Source of the DNA: Pyrobaculum arsenaticum DSM 13514
Lineage (GTDB): Archaea > Thermoproteota > Thermoprotei > Thermoproteales > Thermoproteaceae
Assembly: GCF_000016385.1 (NCBI RefSeq)
Contig: NC_009376.1
Span: 248,001-312,000 of the forward strand
Length of the DNA stretch: 64,000 nt
Direction of reading: 5' to 3'
Shown here: piece by piece, positions 52,010 through 61,152 of the stretch
Position numbering within the stretch: the stretch's first letter is position 1
Layout: every line of letters begins with the position of its first letter
The notes under the pieces: generated by a model
Told to the model about the DNA's origin: nothing
The model's database searches: none
What the model saw: only the letters and a program-made list of their open reading frames with translations
Translations under genes and position numbers: made by a program

Positions 52010-52832
52010 ATGAGCCCAGCAGAGCTCTTCGCCATCGGCCTCGCCGTCGGCTTCGTAGGCCCCACTGCAGGCATAGGCGGAGGAGTCCTCCTCACCCCCA
52101 TATTTCTGGCCTACATGGACCTCGACGTGGATACGGCAAAGCCATCTGCCTGCTGGCAACCATGACCGCCACCTCCATAGCGGGATTGGTCTATCTGATA
52201 AGAGACATAACGAAGCTAAACATAGTCCTTGTAGCGGTGCTGGCCATGTCGGCGCGATCCCTCGCAGGCGCGTACCTAGGCATCGTGGCGGCTTCAACCT
52301 ACGGGGCGGGCGCTGTGAAGCTCGCATTGGGCGTTCTAATCCTCGCGGTGGCGGCGATCATCATGCTCAGCAAGACGAAGGCGGGATACCCAATCGCCAC
52401 TGACAAGATCGCGAAGGCGCTGGTCTTGTACGGCGCATACCCCGAGGAATCGGCCGGCGTAGAGGTCAAATACGGCGCGACGCGCACACCGTTGGCGCTG
52501 CTGGCCTTCGCCGCCGTGGGCTTCATAAGCGGCTTCTTCGGCGTGGGAAGCGGCTGGGCGCTGGTCCCCACCTACAATCTCTTGATGGAACTCCCAATAA
52601 AAGTCGCCGTCGCCAGCTCCGAGGCGACGATAGCCCTCGGCGACGTGGCCGGCGCCTTGGCCTACCTAGAAAGCGGAAACAGGAGCAAATAGCCGCGCTC
52701 GCCCCACCCGCGCAGGCAGGGATAGCCCTCGGGGCCAGGGCAACGGCAAGGGCCAGACCCCGCGCAGTCAGACGGGCAGTAGTGGCGATCCTCATCTGGA
52801 CAGCCGCCAACCTGATAAAGGCAGGGCTATGA
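52010..52832 (+). pseudogene. TauE/SafE-family sulfite exporter, one base short at two sites
   Basis: N-terminal MSPAELFAIGLAVGFVGPTA, GIGGGVLLTPIFLAYMDLDV, then frame loss at 52138-52141. The middle continues MTATSIAGLVYLIRDITKLN to GFISGFFGVGSGWALVPTYN and ALGDVAGALAYLESG, with a second loss at 52677-52679. The C terminus AALAPPAQAGIALGARATAR, VVAILIWTAANLIKAGL completes the family pattern. One extra A at each AAA run restores a 274-residue transporter. Export of sulfite or organosulfonate is the family role. Confidence 0.75.
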
Positions 52833-53040
52833 GGGCCGAGGCCATCTACGCCGCCGTCCTGGTCGCGACGACGTTGGCAGGAATAGCGGCAGGACTCGCC
52901 GGAATAAAGACGGGCATCACGCATTCGCGCTAACCCCAATCGCCGCGACCGCAACGGTCTCGTTGACAACCAGAGATCCAAAAACGCTTCTGTTAGCCAC
53001 CGGCATCCTCTCGTCGATGCTACTAACGATTCATTATTAA
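52829..53040 (+). pseudogene. Small membrane protein coupled to the TauE-like gene, one base short
   Basis: ATG 52829 overlaps the exporter TGA (ATGA). It reads AIYAAVLVATTLAGIAAGLA, GIKTGITH, then a stop. In the next frame AFALTPIAATATVSLTTRDP, KTLLLATGILSSMLLTI follows to TAA 53038. One base added near 52919-52921 gives about 70 residues with three hydrophobic segments. Probably a partner of the exporter. Confidence 0.45.
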
Positions 53041-53170
53041 GTCCCAGATAACTTGGCACTGCACATATTGTTCTCACAGAACAGAGCGAACTACCCTTAT
53101 CTAAGTCGGCGACGGCCGAGGTCATACCCATACGTCGGTTCCGTACACAAGGCGAGTTAAGACACAGAAT

Positions 53171-53179
53171 ATTTTTAAA
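53171..53179 (+). promoter_or_regulatory. TATA box of the RHH-sulfatase operon
   Basis: atttttaaa centred 24 bases before GTG 53199. It is the main support for the 55-residue gene. Confidence 0.55.
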
Positions 53180-53198
53180 CGAACTAATTGTCCCTACA

Positions 53199-53366
53199 GT
53201 GCCATGCGTCGAGATCGACGAGAAGCTCTACGAAGCACTAAGGCGCGAGGCCGAGAAGCGCGGCGAAAAGCCCGAGCAGACGCTCAAGCGGATACTGGAG
53301 CTCTACTTCGGCGAGGAGGACGAGCGGGAGATACTGCGCCGGCTACGCGACCTCGGATATGCGTAA
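53199..53366 (+). CDS. Small RHH-like protein, 55 residues
   Basis: MPCVEIDEKLYEALRREAEK, RGEKPEQTLKRILELYFGEE, then DEREILRRLRDLGYA. It resembles a minimal ribbon-helix-helix antitoxin or regulator. A TATA box (atttttaaa, 53171-53179) is centred 24 bases before GTG 53199, a good leaderless fit. The stop overlaps the sulfatase start by 8 bases, so it is cotranscribed with an enzyme gene rather than a toxin. Confidence 0.65.
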   Translation: MPCVEIDEKLYEALRREAEKRGEKPEQTLKRILELYFGEEDEREILRRLRDLGYA

Positions 53367-54618
53367 ATACAACGTCGTCCTCATCGTCCTCGACACCCTA
53401 AGGGCCGACCACGCCCAGGGCCTAGACAAGCTACTCGACCTCGGCTTCGTCAAATACGAAGACGTCTACGCCACCGCCCCCTGGACCCTCCCCAGCCACG
53501 CCTCCATGTTCACCGGCATGTACCCCTCCGAACACGGGATACACGAGACAAGGGAATACCAGTTGGATGTAGCCAAGATTGCCAGGTTGCGCATGGCTAA
53601 GCTAAACGGCGGCATATTGGGCCAGCTAAAAGAGGAAGGATACAACACGTATCTTATATCGGCGAATCCAATAGTCTCAAGCAACTTCGGCTTTAACGCC
53701 GACTACGAATACATCATAGATCCCATATATACCTTGCTCATTACGTCAATCGACATAATACTAGATAAAATCTATGCCGAGAGCGGCTCCAGAGCAAAGG
53801 TATTATCAAAACTAATTGAAGAACGTAGACTCGATATGTTACTTCATGGGATCAAGATATTTGTAGAAAGAAGAATTCGCGTAATCCCAAAATATCTTTC
53901 TGAAAAGGCGACCAGAAATAAGGGAGGCGGAAAAATTGTAGGGTTACTAGGGAGATTAAAATTGGAAACTCCATTTTTCCTCTTTGTCAACATAATGGAA
54001 GCACATGACCCCTATAATAAACCACTCGTTGATAGGCGTAGGCTGAAATACATCGGCAAGTGGCTCGCAACAGGGTTGATAGACCCCGAAGCGGTGAGGT
54101 TGTGGCGGAACTACCCGGCCCACGCCGAGGAAGCCGTCAAGAGGGCCCTGGAGGCCGTGGAGACGCTGAAGGCGAGGGGCTACTGGGACGATACACTGAT
54201 AATCGCGACGTCCGACCACGGGGAGCTACTGGGAGACGGCGGGCTCTATCACATCTATTCGCTCCTCGACGGGAACCTCCGGGTCCCCCTCTACGTCAAG
54301 TACCCAGGGAAGCCCAAGAAGCAGAGAGGTCCCATCACGCTCGCCGACGTGCCCCGGCTGATCGACCCCTCGGCGGAGGAGGTAGGGCGCCCCCTAGTCA
54401 TGGCGGAAACGTTCGGCATAAGCTCTCCGCCTAAAGCCCTCGGCATAGAGCCGGAGGAGAGGTTCTTCCACCACAAGATAAGGGTAATCGGCCGCAAGCT
54501 CGACTTCATATACGACGCAACGGCCGGCGTCGTGGAGAGGGTCTTCCGCGGCGATAAGGAGGACGCGGCGAGGCTGCTCGAGGACGCGGGGGCCAAGCTC
54601 GGCGGCCGTAGTATATAA
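53359..54618 (+). CDS. Sulfatase/alkaline phosphatase-superfamily enzyme, mosaic gene
   Basis: 419 residues. Metal-binding VVLIVLDTLRADHA; nucleophile region TAPWTLPSHASMFTGMYPSE (Ser/Thr in place of a formylglycine Cys); VNIMEAHDPYNK; and IIATSDHGELLGDG. It lies with APS kinase in a glycan locus, so a role in glycan or sulfate-ester metabolism is plausible. The middle (about 53540-54050) is clearly richer in A/T and in Ile, Lys and Tyr codons than both ends. Confidence 0.75.
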   Translation: MRKYNVVLIVLDTLRADHAQGLDKLLDLGFVKYEDVYATAPWTLPSHASMFTGMYPSEHGIHETREYQLDVAKIARLRMAKLNGGILGQLKEEGYNTYLISANPIVSSNFGFNADYEYIIDPIYTLLITSIDIILDKIYAESGSRAKVLSKLIEERRLDMLLHGIKIFVERRIRVIPKYLSEKATRNKGGGKIVGLLGRLKLETPFFLFVNIMEAHDPYNKPLVDRRRLKYIGKWLATGLIDPEAVRLWRNYPAHAEEAVKRALEAVETLKARGYWDDTLIIATSDHGELLGDGGLYHIYSLLDGNLRVPLYVKYPGKPKKQRGPITLADVPRLIDPSAEEVGRPLVMAETFGISSPPKALGIEPEERFFHHKIRVIGRKLDFIYDATAGVVERVFRGDKEDAARLLEDAGAKLGGRSI

Positions 54619-54637
54619 TCCCCCTCCCAGCCGTATC

Positions 54638-54901
54638 GTGGAAGGCGTCGTTCTGGCTGGGGGTTACGCCACTAGGCTTAGGCCCATGTCGCTGTCTGTG
54701 TCGAAGCAACTAGTCCCCCTCGCCAATAAGCCCATCATCGGCTGGGTCCTGGAGCAGCTGGCCGCGGCTGGCGTCAAGAGGGTGCACATCGTCGTGGGCC
54801 CCCACAACAGGGAGCAGATAGAGGAGTACTCTTCCAGTACAAGATGTTTCCAGACGCTAGGGGCTTCTTCGCCGAGCTTTGGAAGCGGGGGGAGTACTTA
54901 G
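54638..54901 (+). pseudogene. rmlA: Glucose-1-phosphate thymidylyltransferase, N-terminal fragment
   Basis: Starts EGVVLAGGYATRLRPMSLSV, SKQLVPLANKPIIGWVLEQL (nucleotide- and sugar-1-P-binding signature). It matches to about residue 63 (HNREQIEEY), then the sequence becomes rmlC in another frame. Most of the enzyme is deleted. TATA (tatata, about 54612-54617) is 23 bases before GTG 54638, so the promoter survives. Confidence 0.75.
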
Positions 54902-55341
54902 CGGCCGGGCTTCCCTACGACTTCGTCCAAGCGAACCTCTCGTTCTCTAAGCAGTACGTCGTTAGGGGCCTACACTACCAGCTGAAGCCCTCCGAGCAGG
55001 GGAAGCTGGTGACTGTGGTGAAGGGGCGGGTGCTGGACGTGGCTGTGGACATCCGGAGGGGCTCCCCCTGGTACGGCCGATACGTGGCTGTGGAGCTCGA
55101 GCCGGGCGTCGCCCTCTGGATCCCGCCAGGCTTCGCCCACGGCTTCCAAGCCCTAGAGGAGACGCTCTTCCTATACCTAGTCACGAAGGAATACGACCAG
55201 CAGAGGGAGAGATGCATAGGGTGGGACGACCCCGAAATAGGGATAAGGTGGCCAGCCCACGACAAGGCCATCCTAAGCGAAAAAGACGCCAAATGCCCAC
55301 CGCTCAAGGAAGCCGAAGACAACTTTGAATACCCGATATAA
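54844..55341 (+). CDS. rmlC: dTDP-4-dehydrorhamnose 3,5-epimerase, 5' truncated
   Basis: 165 residues from ATG 54844 (MFPDARGFFAELWKRGEYLA). The cupin core and catalytic residues are present: RGLHYQ (His), GRVLDVAVDIRRGSPWYG, LWIPPGFAHGFQALEETLFL and YLVTKEYDQQRE. The first 12-15 residues are missing; LFQYK precedes the ATG in frame, showing the original gene began upstream. Deletion of rmlA sequence joined it to the rmlA promoter. Confidence 0.8.
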   Translation: MFPDARGFFAELWKRGEYLAAGLPYDFVQANLSFSKQYVVRGLHYQLKPSEQGKLVTVVKGRVLDVAVDIRRGSPWYGRYVAVELEPGVALWIPPGFAHGFQALEETLFLYLVTKEYDQQRERCIGWDDPEIGIRWPAHDKAILSEKDAKCPPLKEAEDNFEYPI

Positions 55342-55344
55342 GGA

Positions 55345-56398
55345 GTAGTCTCTTTACAATACTCCATTTTACCACAGCCGGCACACCAAGCCTATTAGCC
55401 TCAAGGGGTATTCTGCCGAACGGCTCAAGCCATATAGATGACATCACAACCACTCTAGCTCTATACATAGTATCGTAATACTGTTGCGCAGGCATCTTAT
55501 TTAAAAAGACCACACTTTTTAAGCTAAGTCTCCTAGCCTTGGCCTCCACCCAGCCAACATCTGCACCTACCATCACGAGCTTTAGCTCAGGATACTCTCT
55601 CCAGATGTCTCCATGCGTCCAGTAGCGTGTGGGGGCCTTTAGCAGGGTTTGAGCCAGAAGCGTATAGGATATAGTCTCCATACGGCTCATTGGGGTCTGG
55701 CTTCACGTACTTGAGCGGGAGTGTTGCCGGGTTGTATATTACAGCATGCGGTTTCCCCTTGAGCTCGGGTATGTGGGCCACGTGTATGTCCCATAGAGAG
55801 CGCGAGACGGGTATGAAGCCGTCTATGAAATCCAAGACGCCCCTCATGAGCCGCCTCCATCTAGCAAAGTCAGCGGGCCCCTTGGCGAAGTCCAGGAAGT
55901 AGTACAAGTCGGCGTGAAATCTGCCTAGGATGCCGATCCCAGCAAGCTCCCTGTTGATCTCCTGTTTGCAACGGGTGATCCTCCAGGCAGAACACCTCTC
56001 CATACACACATCCCTAAAACCGTACAAAGCCCCCCACCAGGGGCATATAAGGGCATAGCTGTGGAGATGAGCGACAATTGGAATATCTCTACGAATCCGC
56101 TTGATCTTAGGAGCCGCTAAGAACTCGATATCTGTTAGCCAAACAAGGTCGGCCTCTTTAACTAGAGCCTCTACTTCATCAATAGCCATAACCGGATAAC
56201 CCATACTAGTATAGCACGGAACCATGTACACAGAACTGAGAGATCCCAAATAATATACAAATTCCTTATTGCTATTTCTACATACAAATACCTTAAGATC
56301 AAACTCAGATCTACTATGAATTAGTTCAAGGAACTCTAGCGTTGTGAGTTGAGCACCTCCAAATCCTAGCCCGTGTGCAAACGCTAAATTGTATCATC
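55345..56398 (-). pseudogene. Family 4 glycosyltransferase, frameshifted and truncated
   Basis: N-terminal LAFAHGLGFGGAQLTTLEFL, with no good start codon. The body is open from 56249 (LVWLTDIEFLAAPKIKRIRR) to PYGDYILYASGSNPAKGPHT at about 55640. The frame then shifts to EYPELKLVMVGADVGWVEAK and RARVVVMSSIWLEPFGRIPL (the EPFGR catalytic segment). The end after NRLGVPAVVK is replaced by sequence next to rmlC. The frame shift needs minus one or plus two. Confidence 0.7.
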
Positions 56399-56598
56399 TG
56401 TTGAAGCATGGCGAGTAATGATTCCGAGATATCAACATCAATATAAAATATGAAGGATATGAGACATACTCAAGCCTTGAGCCCGCTTCATACGGATTAA
56501 ATGTTATTCTACCATAAGAAATAATATATTGAGCATAGTTTACCATAGCTTTGTAGTCCTATGTCAATATTTTAAAAAAGATACTAGATAAAATTACT

Positions 56599-56841
56599 CT
56601 ATAAACCACTGTAGGAAAGATGAACAAAATTAAATAACAATAACACGGCTAATGCGATAGAGGATTTATGGCTACTACTTGACCCCAAGACGTAATAGGC
56701 TATAATTACAGTAAATAGCGAAAACAACATGGAAAAAGTATAGAAATATAAAGGTATAGCTATATGAAATGATAAAAGTAATGCTAAGAAGGATCCTAGA
56801 TATAGAACTGCGAAAACTATAGCCTTTTTAAACATTTCCAA
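56599..56841 (-). CDS. Small membrane protein fragment
   Basis: 80 residues with two membrane helices (KAIVFAVLYLGSFLALLLSF and YTFSMLFSLFTVIIAYYVLG), A/T-rich. It overlaps the preceding glycosyltransferase relic by 14 bases. It probably represents the beginning of a larger polytopic membrane protein. The 200 bases before 56599 hold nothing recognisable. Confidence 0.35.
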   Translation of the reverse strand: MEMFKKAIVFAVLYLGSFLALLLSFHIAIPLYFYTFSMLFSLFTVIIAYYVLGSSSSHKSSIALAVLLLFNFVHLSYSGL

Positions 56842-57449
56842 TAACGCCCCGTTTTGCTAGAAGCTCGATTAGGTTCCTTTTAAAGTTGATGTAACTAAAG
56901 TAATCTGATCTTAATACAGCTTTCTTTGAGAAATTACTCCATAAATTATAATCGTTTAAGAGATTCTCAATGATATTACTAAGCTCAACCTCGTCTCTGA
57001 ATCCAAACCCATATTTCCCTCTATCGACGATATCTATCCAAGGCCCACTAAGGAACCCTTTGTAAACTACTGATACAGCACCTAGAAACATCCCCTCGAC
57101 CACCGCAATGCCAAAAGGCTCAAAAACCTTCGAATGGACGATGATCATCACCTGCGTGAGCAAATACCATTTAAGACTATCTGGAATATCCAAAAAGAAT
57201 TTTACACGAGTATCTAAGTTCAGAATTTTTATTTGAGGGAATATTTGAGTATATAATACTTAGATTTCTACCAACAAACATTGATAGCTCAGTGCCATGA
57301 ATCCTATCCAAAGTATCCACATCAAAACCCCTTAAAGCAAAAAGCGTCACATTAAAATTCTCCTCAGCAAGCGCTTGTGCAATACGAAGTGTCACCCTGA
57401 CACTCCCACCCGTATAATTAAACAAATTGGGTATCAAGACTCTACTCAT
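56828..57449 (-). pseudogene. Family 4 glycosyltransferase with an internal deletion
   Basis: The N-terminal 90 residues from ATG 57449 (RVLIPNLFNYTGGSVRVTLR) have the GT4 acceptor-side start. The C-terminal part from 57193 has the donor-side signature VHSKVFEPFGIAVVEGMFLG and GFRDEVELSNIIENLL. About 150-200 residues that should lie between are missing, and the two parts are in different frames, joined near 57180-57190. Confidence 0.7.
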
Positions 57450-57867
57450 TTAGTTAAATAATAAGGCAAAATTTTTAGAATTATATTTCATTGAAACAGC
57501 CCACTAGATTCTTTGCCAAAAGGCTTAACAAACTAAATGAAGTCAGAAGCGCATAATGCAATATCATATAACAGTCTCTAATAGTATATTTAATTCCTTT
57601 AGTGCTTTAATGATACGTCCTCCATTTGTGCAAATTAAAGCCCCCCTGAAATTATCACAATGGCTTTCTTTAAGCTTTATAATACATTATCTCCTCCACC
57701 ATAAGCTCTCAAGGAGATGTTCCACTATTAACAAATATAGTTATGTGAACCATTTTGTAATACAATCTAATTATTACTTTTTAATTGCCTAATTCTGTAT
57801 TACTACTTATTTATAAGGTCGTGTATAAGTTAATTTTATGTCTAAAGCTATTCTCATGTTAGTTATA
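57450..57867. other. A/T-rich intergenic stretch
   Basis: About 420 bases, very A/T-rich, between two minus-strand glycosyltransferase genes. I see no gene with motif support; a 78-residue plus-strand frame (57556-57792) has no recognisable feature. Confidence 0.4.
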
Positions 57868-59055
57868 TTACGATTTTTCTCTAAATAATTTAAGATAGAT
57901 CTTAGCAATATCAAACCATGAGGGGATAGATTCTATATTAGGGATAGCTCTATAGCTAAGAGCCATACCTATTTTCTTTGCCAATGTTTTGGAAAAATCG
58001 TATTCTTTGATCTCTACGAGGTATTTGTCAGGTTTGGGTAGTGCCAGCCTTAGATATTCAGAATTGCCACCGACTTCTGTCGCGACTACGGGCGTTCCGC
58101 ATGCAAGCGACTCAGGTATTACTAATGGTGCACCCTCCGAATATGACGGGACGATTGTGAGTTCAGCTATATTGTAGAAGTATGGGAGTTCTTCATGAGG
58201 TACTCGCCCGATAAACTTGACCGTGTCTTCTAGCTTCATTTCTTTGACTAGCCTCTCTATGTAGCTTCTATATGTACTGGGCCCTATGTTACCCACGACG
58301 AGTAACATCACTCTATCTTTCAATATTTTCTTGAGGATGGCAATAGACTTAATGAGTATATGAGTACCCTTTATCGCGCCTGGATTAACATGGAGAAGTA
58401 GCCTTTCATTATCAACCTCAACACCATACTTCTTTTCGAGAATCGATAGGTTCTTGTCTTTATCCATCGGTTTGAATATGTTTTTATCAACTCCATTTAA
58501 AACCGAAAAAACTCTTTGCGGATTGACACCGGCATCTATAAGCTCTTGCCTCGTTCTTTTAGAAACTGCGACAAGGTAAATATTTCTTTTTTTCGTTACA
58601 TATCTATAAATTTCCATATCTTCATGGTATGTTGTACCTATTGATAACCAATACTTCAGTTTTTCAATACCTCGGATCGGGTGTTGCCACATATACTTTA
58701 GTTCATTGAAATACGTGCCATGAACAACTGAGAACCAAGGTATCTTAGTTTTTATAAGTGATGCTAGAAGTGTAAGCGGACCATGAGTTAAAATGATATC
58801 GGGTTTCACGTCTCTAATTATCTTTTCAACAATATTTTTATTTATTAATGCAAACATTGGCGCGTATAAGGGGTCTTTAAGTACCAGCTCCCTAAGCTTG
58901 TAAAAAGTAGAAATGTTTTCGCGTATTTCCTCTGGCGGATTAGCAGGGGATGCGATAACAACATCATTACCTAGTCTAGAAAGTGCATACGTAAGGTTCT
59001 TCGCTACTATCCCAACGCCCCCTGTAAAGAAGGGGGCTATGTGAAGAATCTTCAT
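57868..59055 (-). CDS. Family 4 glycosyltransferase
   Basis: 395 residues, GT-B fold. N-terminal ILHIAPFFTGGVGIVAKNLT; LTHGPLTLLAS; SVVHGTYFNEL; linker VSVLNGVDKNIF-type segment (FSVLNGVDKNIFKPMD); donor domain RLLLHVNPGAIKGTHILIKS, KFIGRVPHEELPYFYNIAEL, and catalytic VPSYSEGAPLVIPESLACGT. Low G/C and Lys/Ile-rich. Transfers a sugar from a nucleotide sugar to a lipid- or glycan-linked acceptor; specificity is not readable. Confidence 0.85.
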   Translation of the reverse strand: MKILHIAPFFTGGVGIVAKNLTYALSRLGNDVVIASPANPPEEIRENISTFYKLRELVLKDPLYAPMFALINKNIVEKIIRDVKPDIILTHGPLTLLASLIKTKIPWFSVVHGTYFNELKYMWQHPIRGIEKLKYWLSIGTTYHEDMEIYRYVTKKRNIYLVAVSKRTRQELIDAGVNPQRVFSVLNGVDKNIFKPMDKDKNLSILEKKYGVEVDNERLLLHVNPGAIKGTHILIKSIAILKKILKDRVMLLVVGNIGPSTYRSYIERLVKEMKLEDTVKFIGRVPHEELPYFYNIAELTIVPSYSEGAPLVIPESLACGTPVVATEVGGNSEYLRLALPKPDKYLVEIKEYDFSKTLAKKIGMALSYRAIPNIESIPSWFDIAKIYLKLFREKS

Positions 59056-59116
59056 AATTTATATCATTGATCTTTTTCTACAAGTTCGCAAACCCTCTTC
59101 GTTGTCATAGTGAGTT

Positions 59117-60316
59117 TTATGACTGGATGGAGTTTTCAATCTCATATAATTTCAATAGTTTTTTTGCAACAATTTTCCAGCTATACCTTGTTACCGCTAT
59201 GCTTCTCGCAGCATTAGCCATATTCTTATGTAAAGATTCATCTGTCAAAAGTGTATATAGCTTCTCTGCTAGTGTGACATCATCTCCCACAGGGAATGTA
59301 AATCCATTTACGCCCTCTTCTATAATATCTGGTATCCCGCCGGCTCTGGAGCCTATCACCGGTATCCCCGAGGCCATAGCCTCTATAAGAACCATTCCAA
59401 AAGCCTCGAAATACGAAGGTAGTACTAATACGTGTGAACACGAGTATACGTATCTGAGCATGTCTGAATCTATAGAGCCCGTGAAGACGACACCTAGGTT
59501 GTTGGCTTTAGCATAGCTCATGAGTAACTGGGCATAGCTCGAGGGTTTGTCGGATTTGTAGAAGCCCGAGAGGGGGCCCACGATCAAAGCCTTGACATCT
59601 CTGACATTGTAGAAATCTCTGAGGCGTTTAATGGCCTTTAATAGTATGTGTACGCCCTTGCCCCAAGTAACTCTGCCTACGAATAGCACAACCTTCTTAC
59701 CCTCAAGCCCATACTCCTCGTTAACATGTTCGCAGGGTAGGTTTGGCCTATAAAACTCTGTGTCCACGCCATTTGGCACAATAAAGATTTTTGATGGGCC
59801 CACCTTGGCCTTAGCCTCAATGGATCTCTTCATCGTGTTATTCAGCGCTATGACGGCATGAGCCCTCCTCATAGCGTGGCCCTCCACTATCCTGACGATT
59901 TTCTCGCCGAAATGCACTTGGTCTTCAGGCCACAAGGGGTTGTGGCAGGTGTAAACAAACCTGGGTCTTCTCAACAATAGGCTTAGTGTAAAACCAACCC
60001 ACGCAGTATTTACGTGAACCACATCGAATTTGTCTAAAATCTTCGTCGCCCGTCTAGCAAAGACAACCTCTTTTAATACATTGCACCTCGCGCTTGCCTC
60101 CCTACACAGCACCTTATGCAAATTGCTATCGCACTTCACCCTTAATATGAAATCCTCCTGGTTTTCATGACCAGCCGTTTTGATGCAGTCAATAGCATAG
60201 GCATCTACGCCAAGCATTCTGAGGTGCTTAGCTAGGTTATACACATAGCTTTCTACGGCTCCTCCTTTCTTCGGAGGAAGCTTTATAAGCCCCGAGGATA
60301 CTATTGCTATTCTCAA
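59117..60316 (-). CDS. Family 4 glycosyltransferase
   Basis: 399 residues, GT-B fold. N-terminal SGLIKLPPKKGGAVESYVYN; FDVVHVNTAWVG; FVYTCHNPLW; FIVPNGVDTEFYRPNL; KVVLFVGRVTWGKGVHILLK; and donor-site LPSYFEAFGMVLIEAMASGI, PVIGSRAGGIPDIIEEGVNG. A complete enzyme of the surface-glycan locus, next to the GT2 gene on the same strand (8-base gap), so probably cotranscribed. Confidence 0.88.
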   Translation of the reverse strand: MRIAIVSSGLIKLPPKKGGAVESYVYNLAKHLRMLGVDAYAIDCIKTAGHENQEDFILRVKCDSNLHKVLCREASARCNVLKEVVFARRATKILDKFDVVHVNTAWVGFTLSLLLRRPRFVYTCHNPLWPEDQVHFGEKIVRIVEGHAMRRAHAVIALNNTMKRSIEAKAKVGPSKIFIVPNGVDTEFYRPNLPCEHVNEEYGLEGKKVVLFVGRVTWGKGVHILLKAIKRLRDFYNVRDVKALIVGPLSGFYKSDKPSSYAQLLMSYAKANNLGVVFTGSIDSDMLRYVYSCSHVLVLPSYFEAFGMVLIEAMASGIPVIGSRAGGIPDIIEEGVNGFTFPVGDDVTLAEKLYTLLTDESLHKNMANAARSIAVTRYSWKIVAKKLLKLYEIENSIQS

Positions 60317-60324
60317 TGCCTTAA

Positions 60325-61152
60325 CTAAGATGAGTTTAGTAATTGTCTGTACAATATCTTCATTATTTTATATTCTGACATAATGTTATCTTTGCTCGTT
60401 CTTGAGAGGCTCTCTTCTCTATGTATGTGCAGTACCGGGTTGTTTGGAGTGTATATGCAGTCTAGGTTTTTGAGGGCTAGCTGAATGCCGAAGTACTGTT
60501 CGTTTCCGGGGGCTCTCTTAAGTCTTGGATGCTCGGGAAACCAGACATCCTGTATATACTCGTTTTTGAAGCTCATATTGACGCCTCTAAACGGCAGGGA
60601 GTAGCATGTCTTATTGGGTATGCAGGGCCCATGGGCTATGTCGAAGTTTTTCGTTATGTACATGCCCAGCCTATATTTCCTAAAGAGTGGATGGGGGTTG
60701 TCAAGCCATGGCCTCACGATCCACCTGTACAGCTTCACGTACGCCTTATCGTCAGGTGTAGGCAATAGCCTCAACGAGTCTAGGTCTACATAGATGTCCC
60801 TGCTGGAGATGCCGACGGCGTCTTTGTAAACGCTGTGTAGCTTTATGTACCTCTCAATCCACTTTCTAGGGGCTATTGCGTCCTCATCTGTGAATACGAC
60901 TATGTCTCCTCTTGCCTCCCTCTTACCCATGTTGAGAGCTGTTGTGAAATAACCGCGCCTCTGCTCTACAACGGAGCAGTTAAGAGAGCTCCGACTGCAG
61001 AGCCTCTCAGCTTCCAGCAAACCTTTTTCATCAGCTTTCATAACTAATATAATCTCCCAAGGCCTCGCAGATTGTCTCCTAAGACTTGATATTAAATATT
61101 CCAAAAAAGATGTGCCCAGAGACGGGATTATTATAGAGATTCTTGCTAGCAT
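60325..61152 (-). CDS. Family 2 glycosyltransferase
   Basis: 275 residues. GT-A fold: ISIIIPSLGTSFLEYLISSL, TTALNMGKREARGDIVVFTD with the DxD-like VVFTDEDAIAP, and acceptor-side GVNMSFKNEYI. The C terminus has HIHREESLSRT. It lacks membrane helices. Overlaps by 7 bases the relic described next. Confidence 0.85.
   Translation of the reverse strand: MLARISIIIPSLGTSFLEYLISSLRRQSARPWEIILVMKADEKGLLEAERLCSRSSLNCSVVEQRRGYFTTALNMGKREARGDIVVFTDEDAIAPRKWIERYIKLHSVYKDAVGISSRDIYVDLDSLRLLPTPDDKAYVKLYRWIVRPWLDNPHPLFRKYRLGMYITKNFDIAHGPCIPNKTCYSLPFRGVNMSFKNEYIQDVWFPEHPRLKRAPGNEQYFGIQLALKNLDCIYTPNNPVLHIHREESLSRTSKDNIMSEYKIMKILYRQLLNSS

Noticed and set aside
52523..53131. Minus-strand frame of 202 residues opposite the TauE-like gene
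   Set aside because: Arg- and Ser-rich shadow. The plus strand has clear exporter motifs when the frame is repaired.
54638..55341. A deliberate RmlA-RmlC fusion protein
   Set aside because: The frames differ by one base and most of RmlA, including its catalytic parts, is missing, so a deletion junction is the simpler reading.
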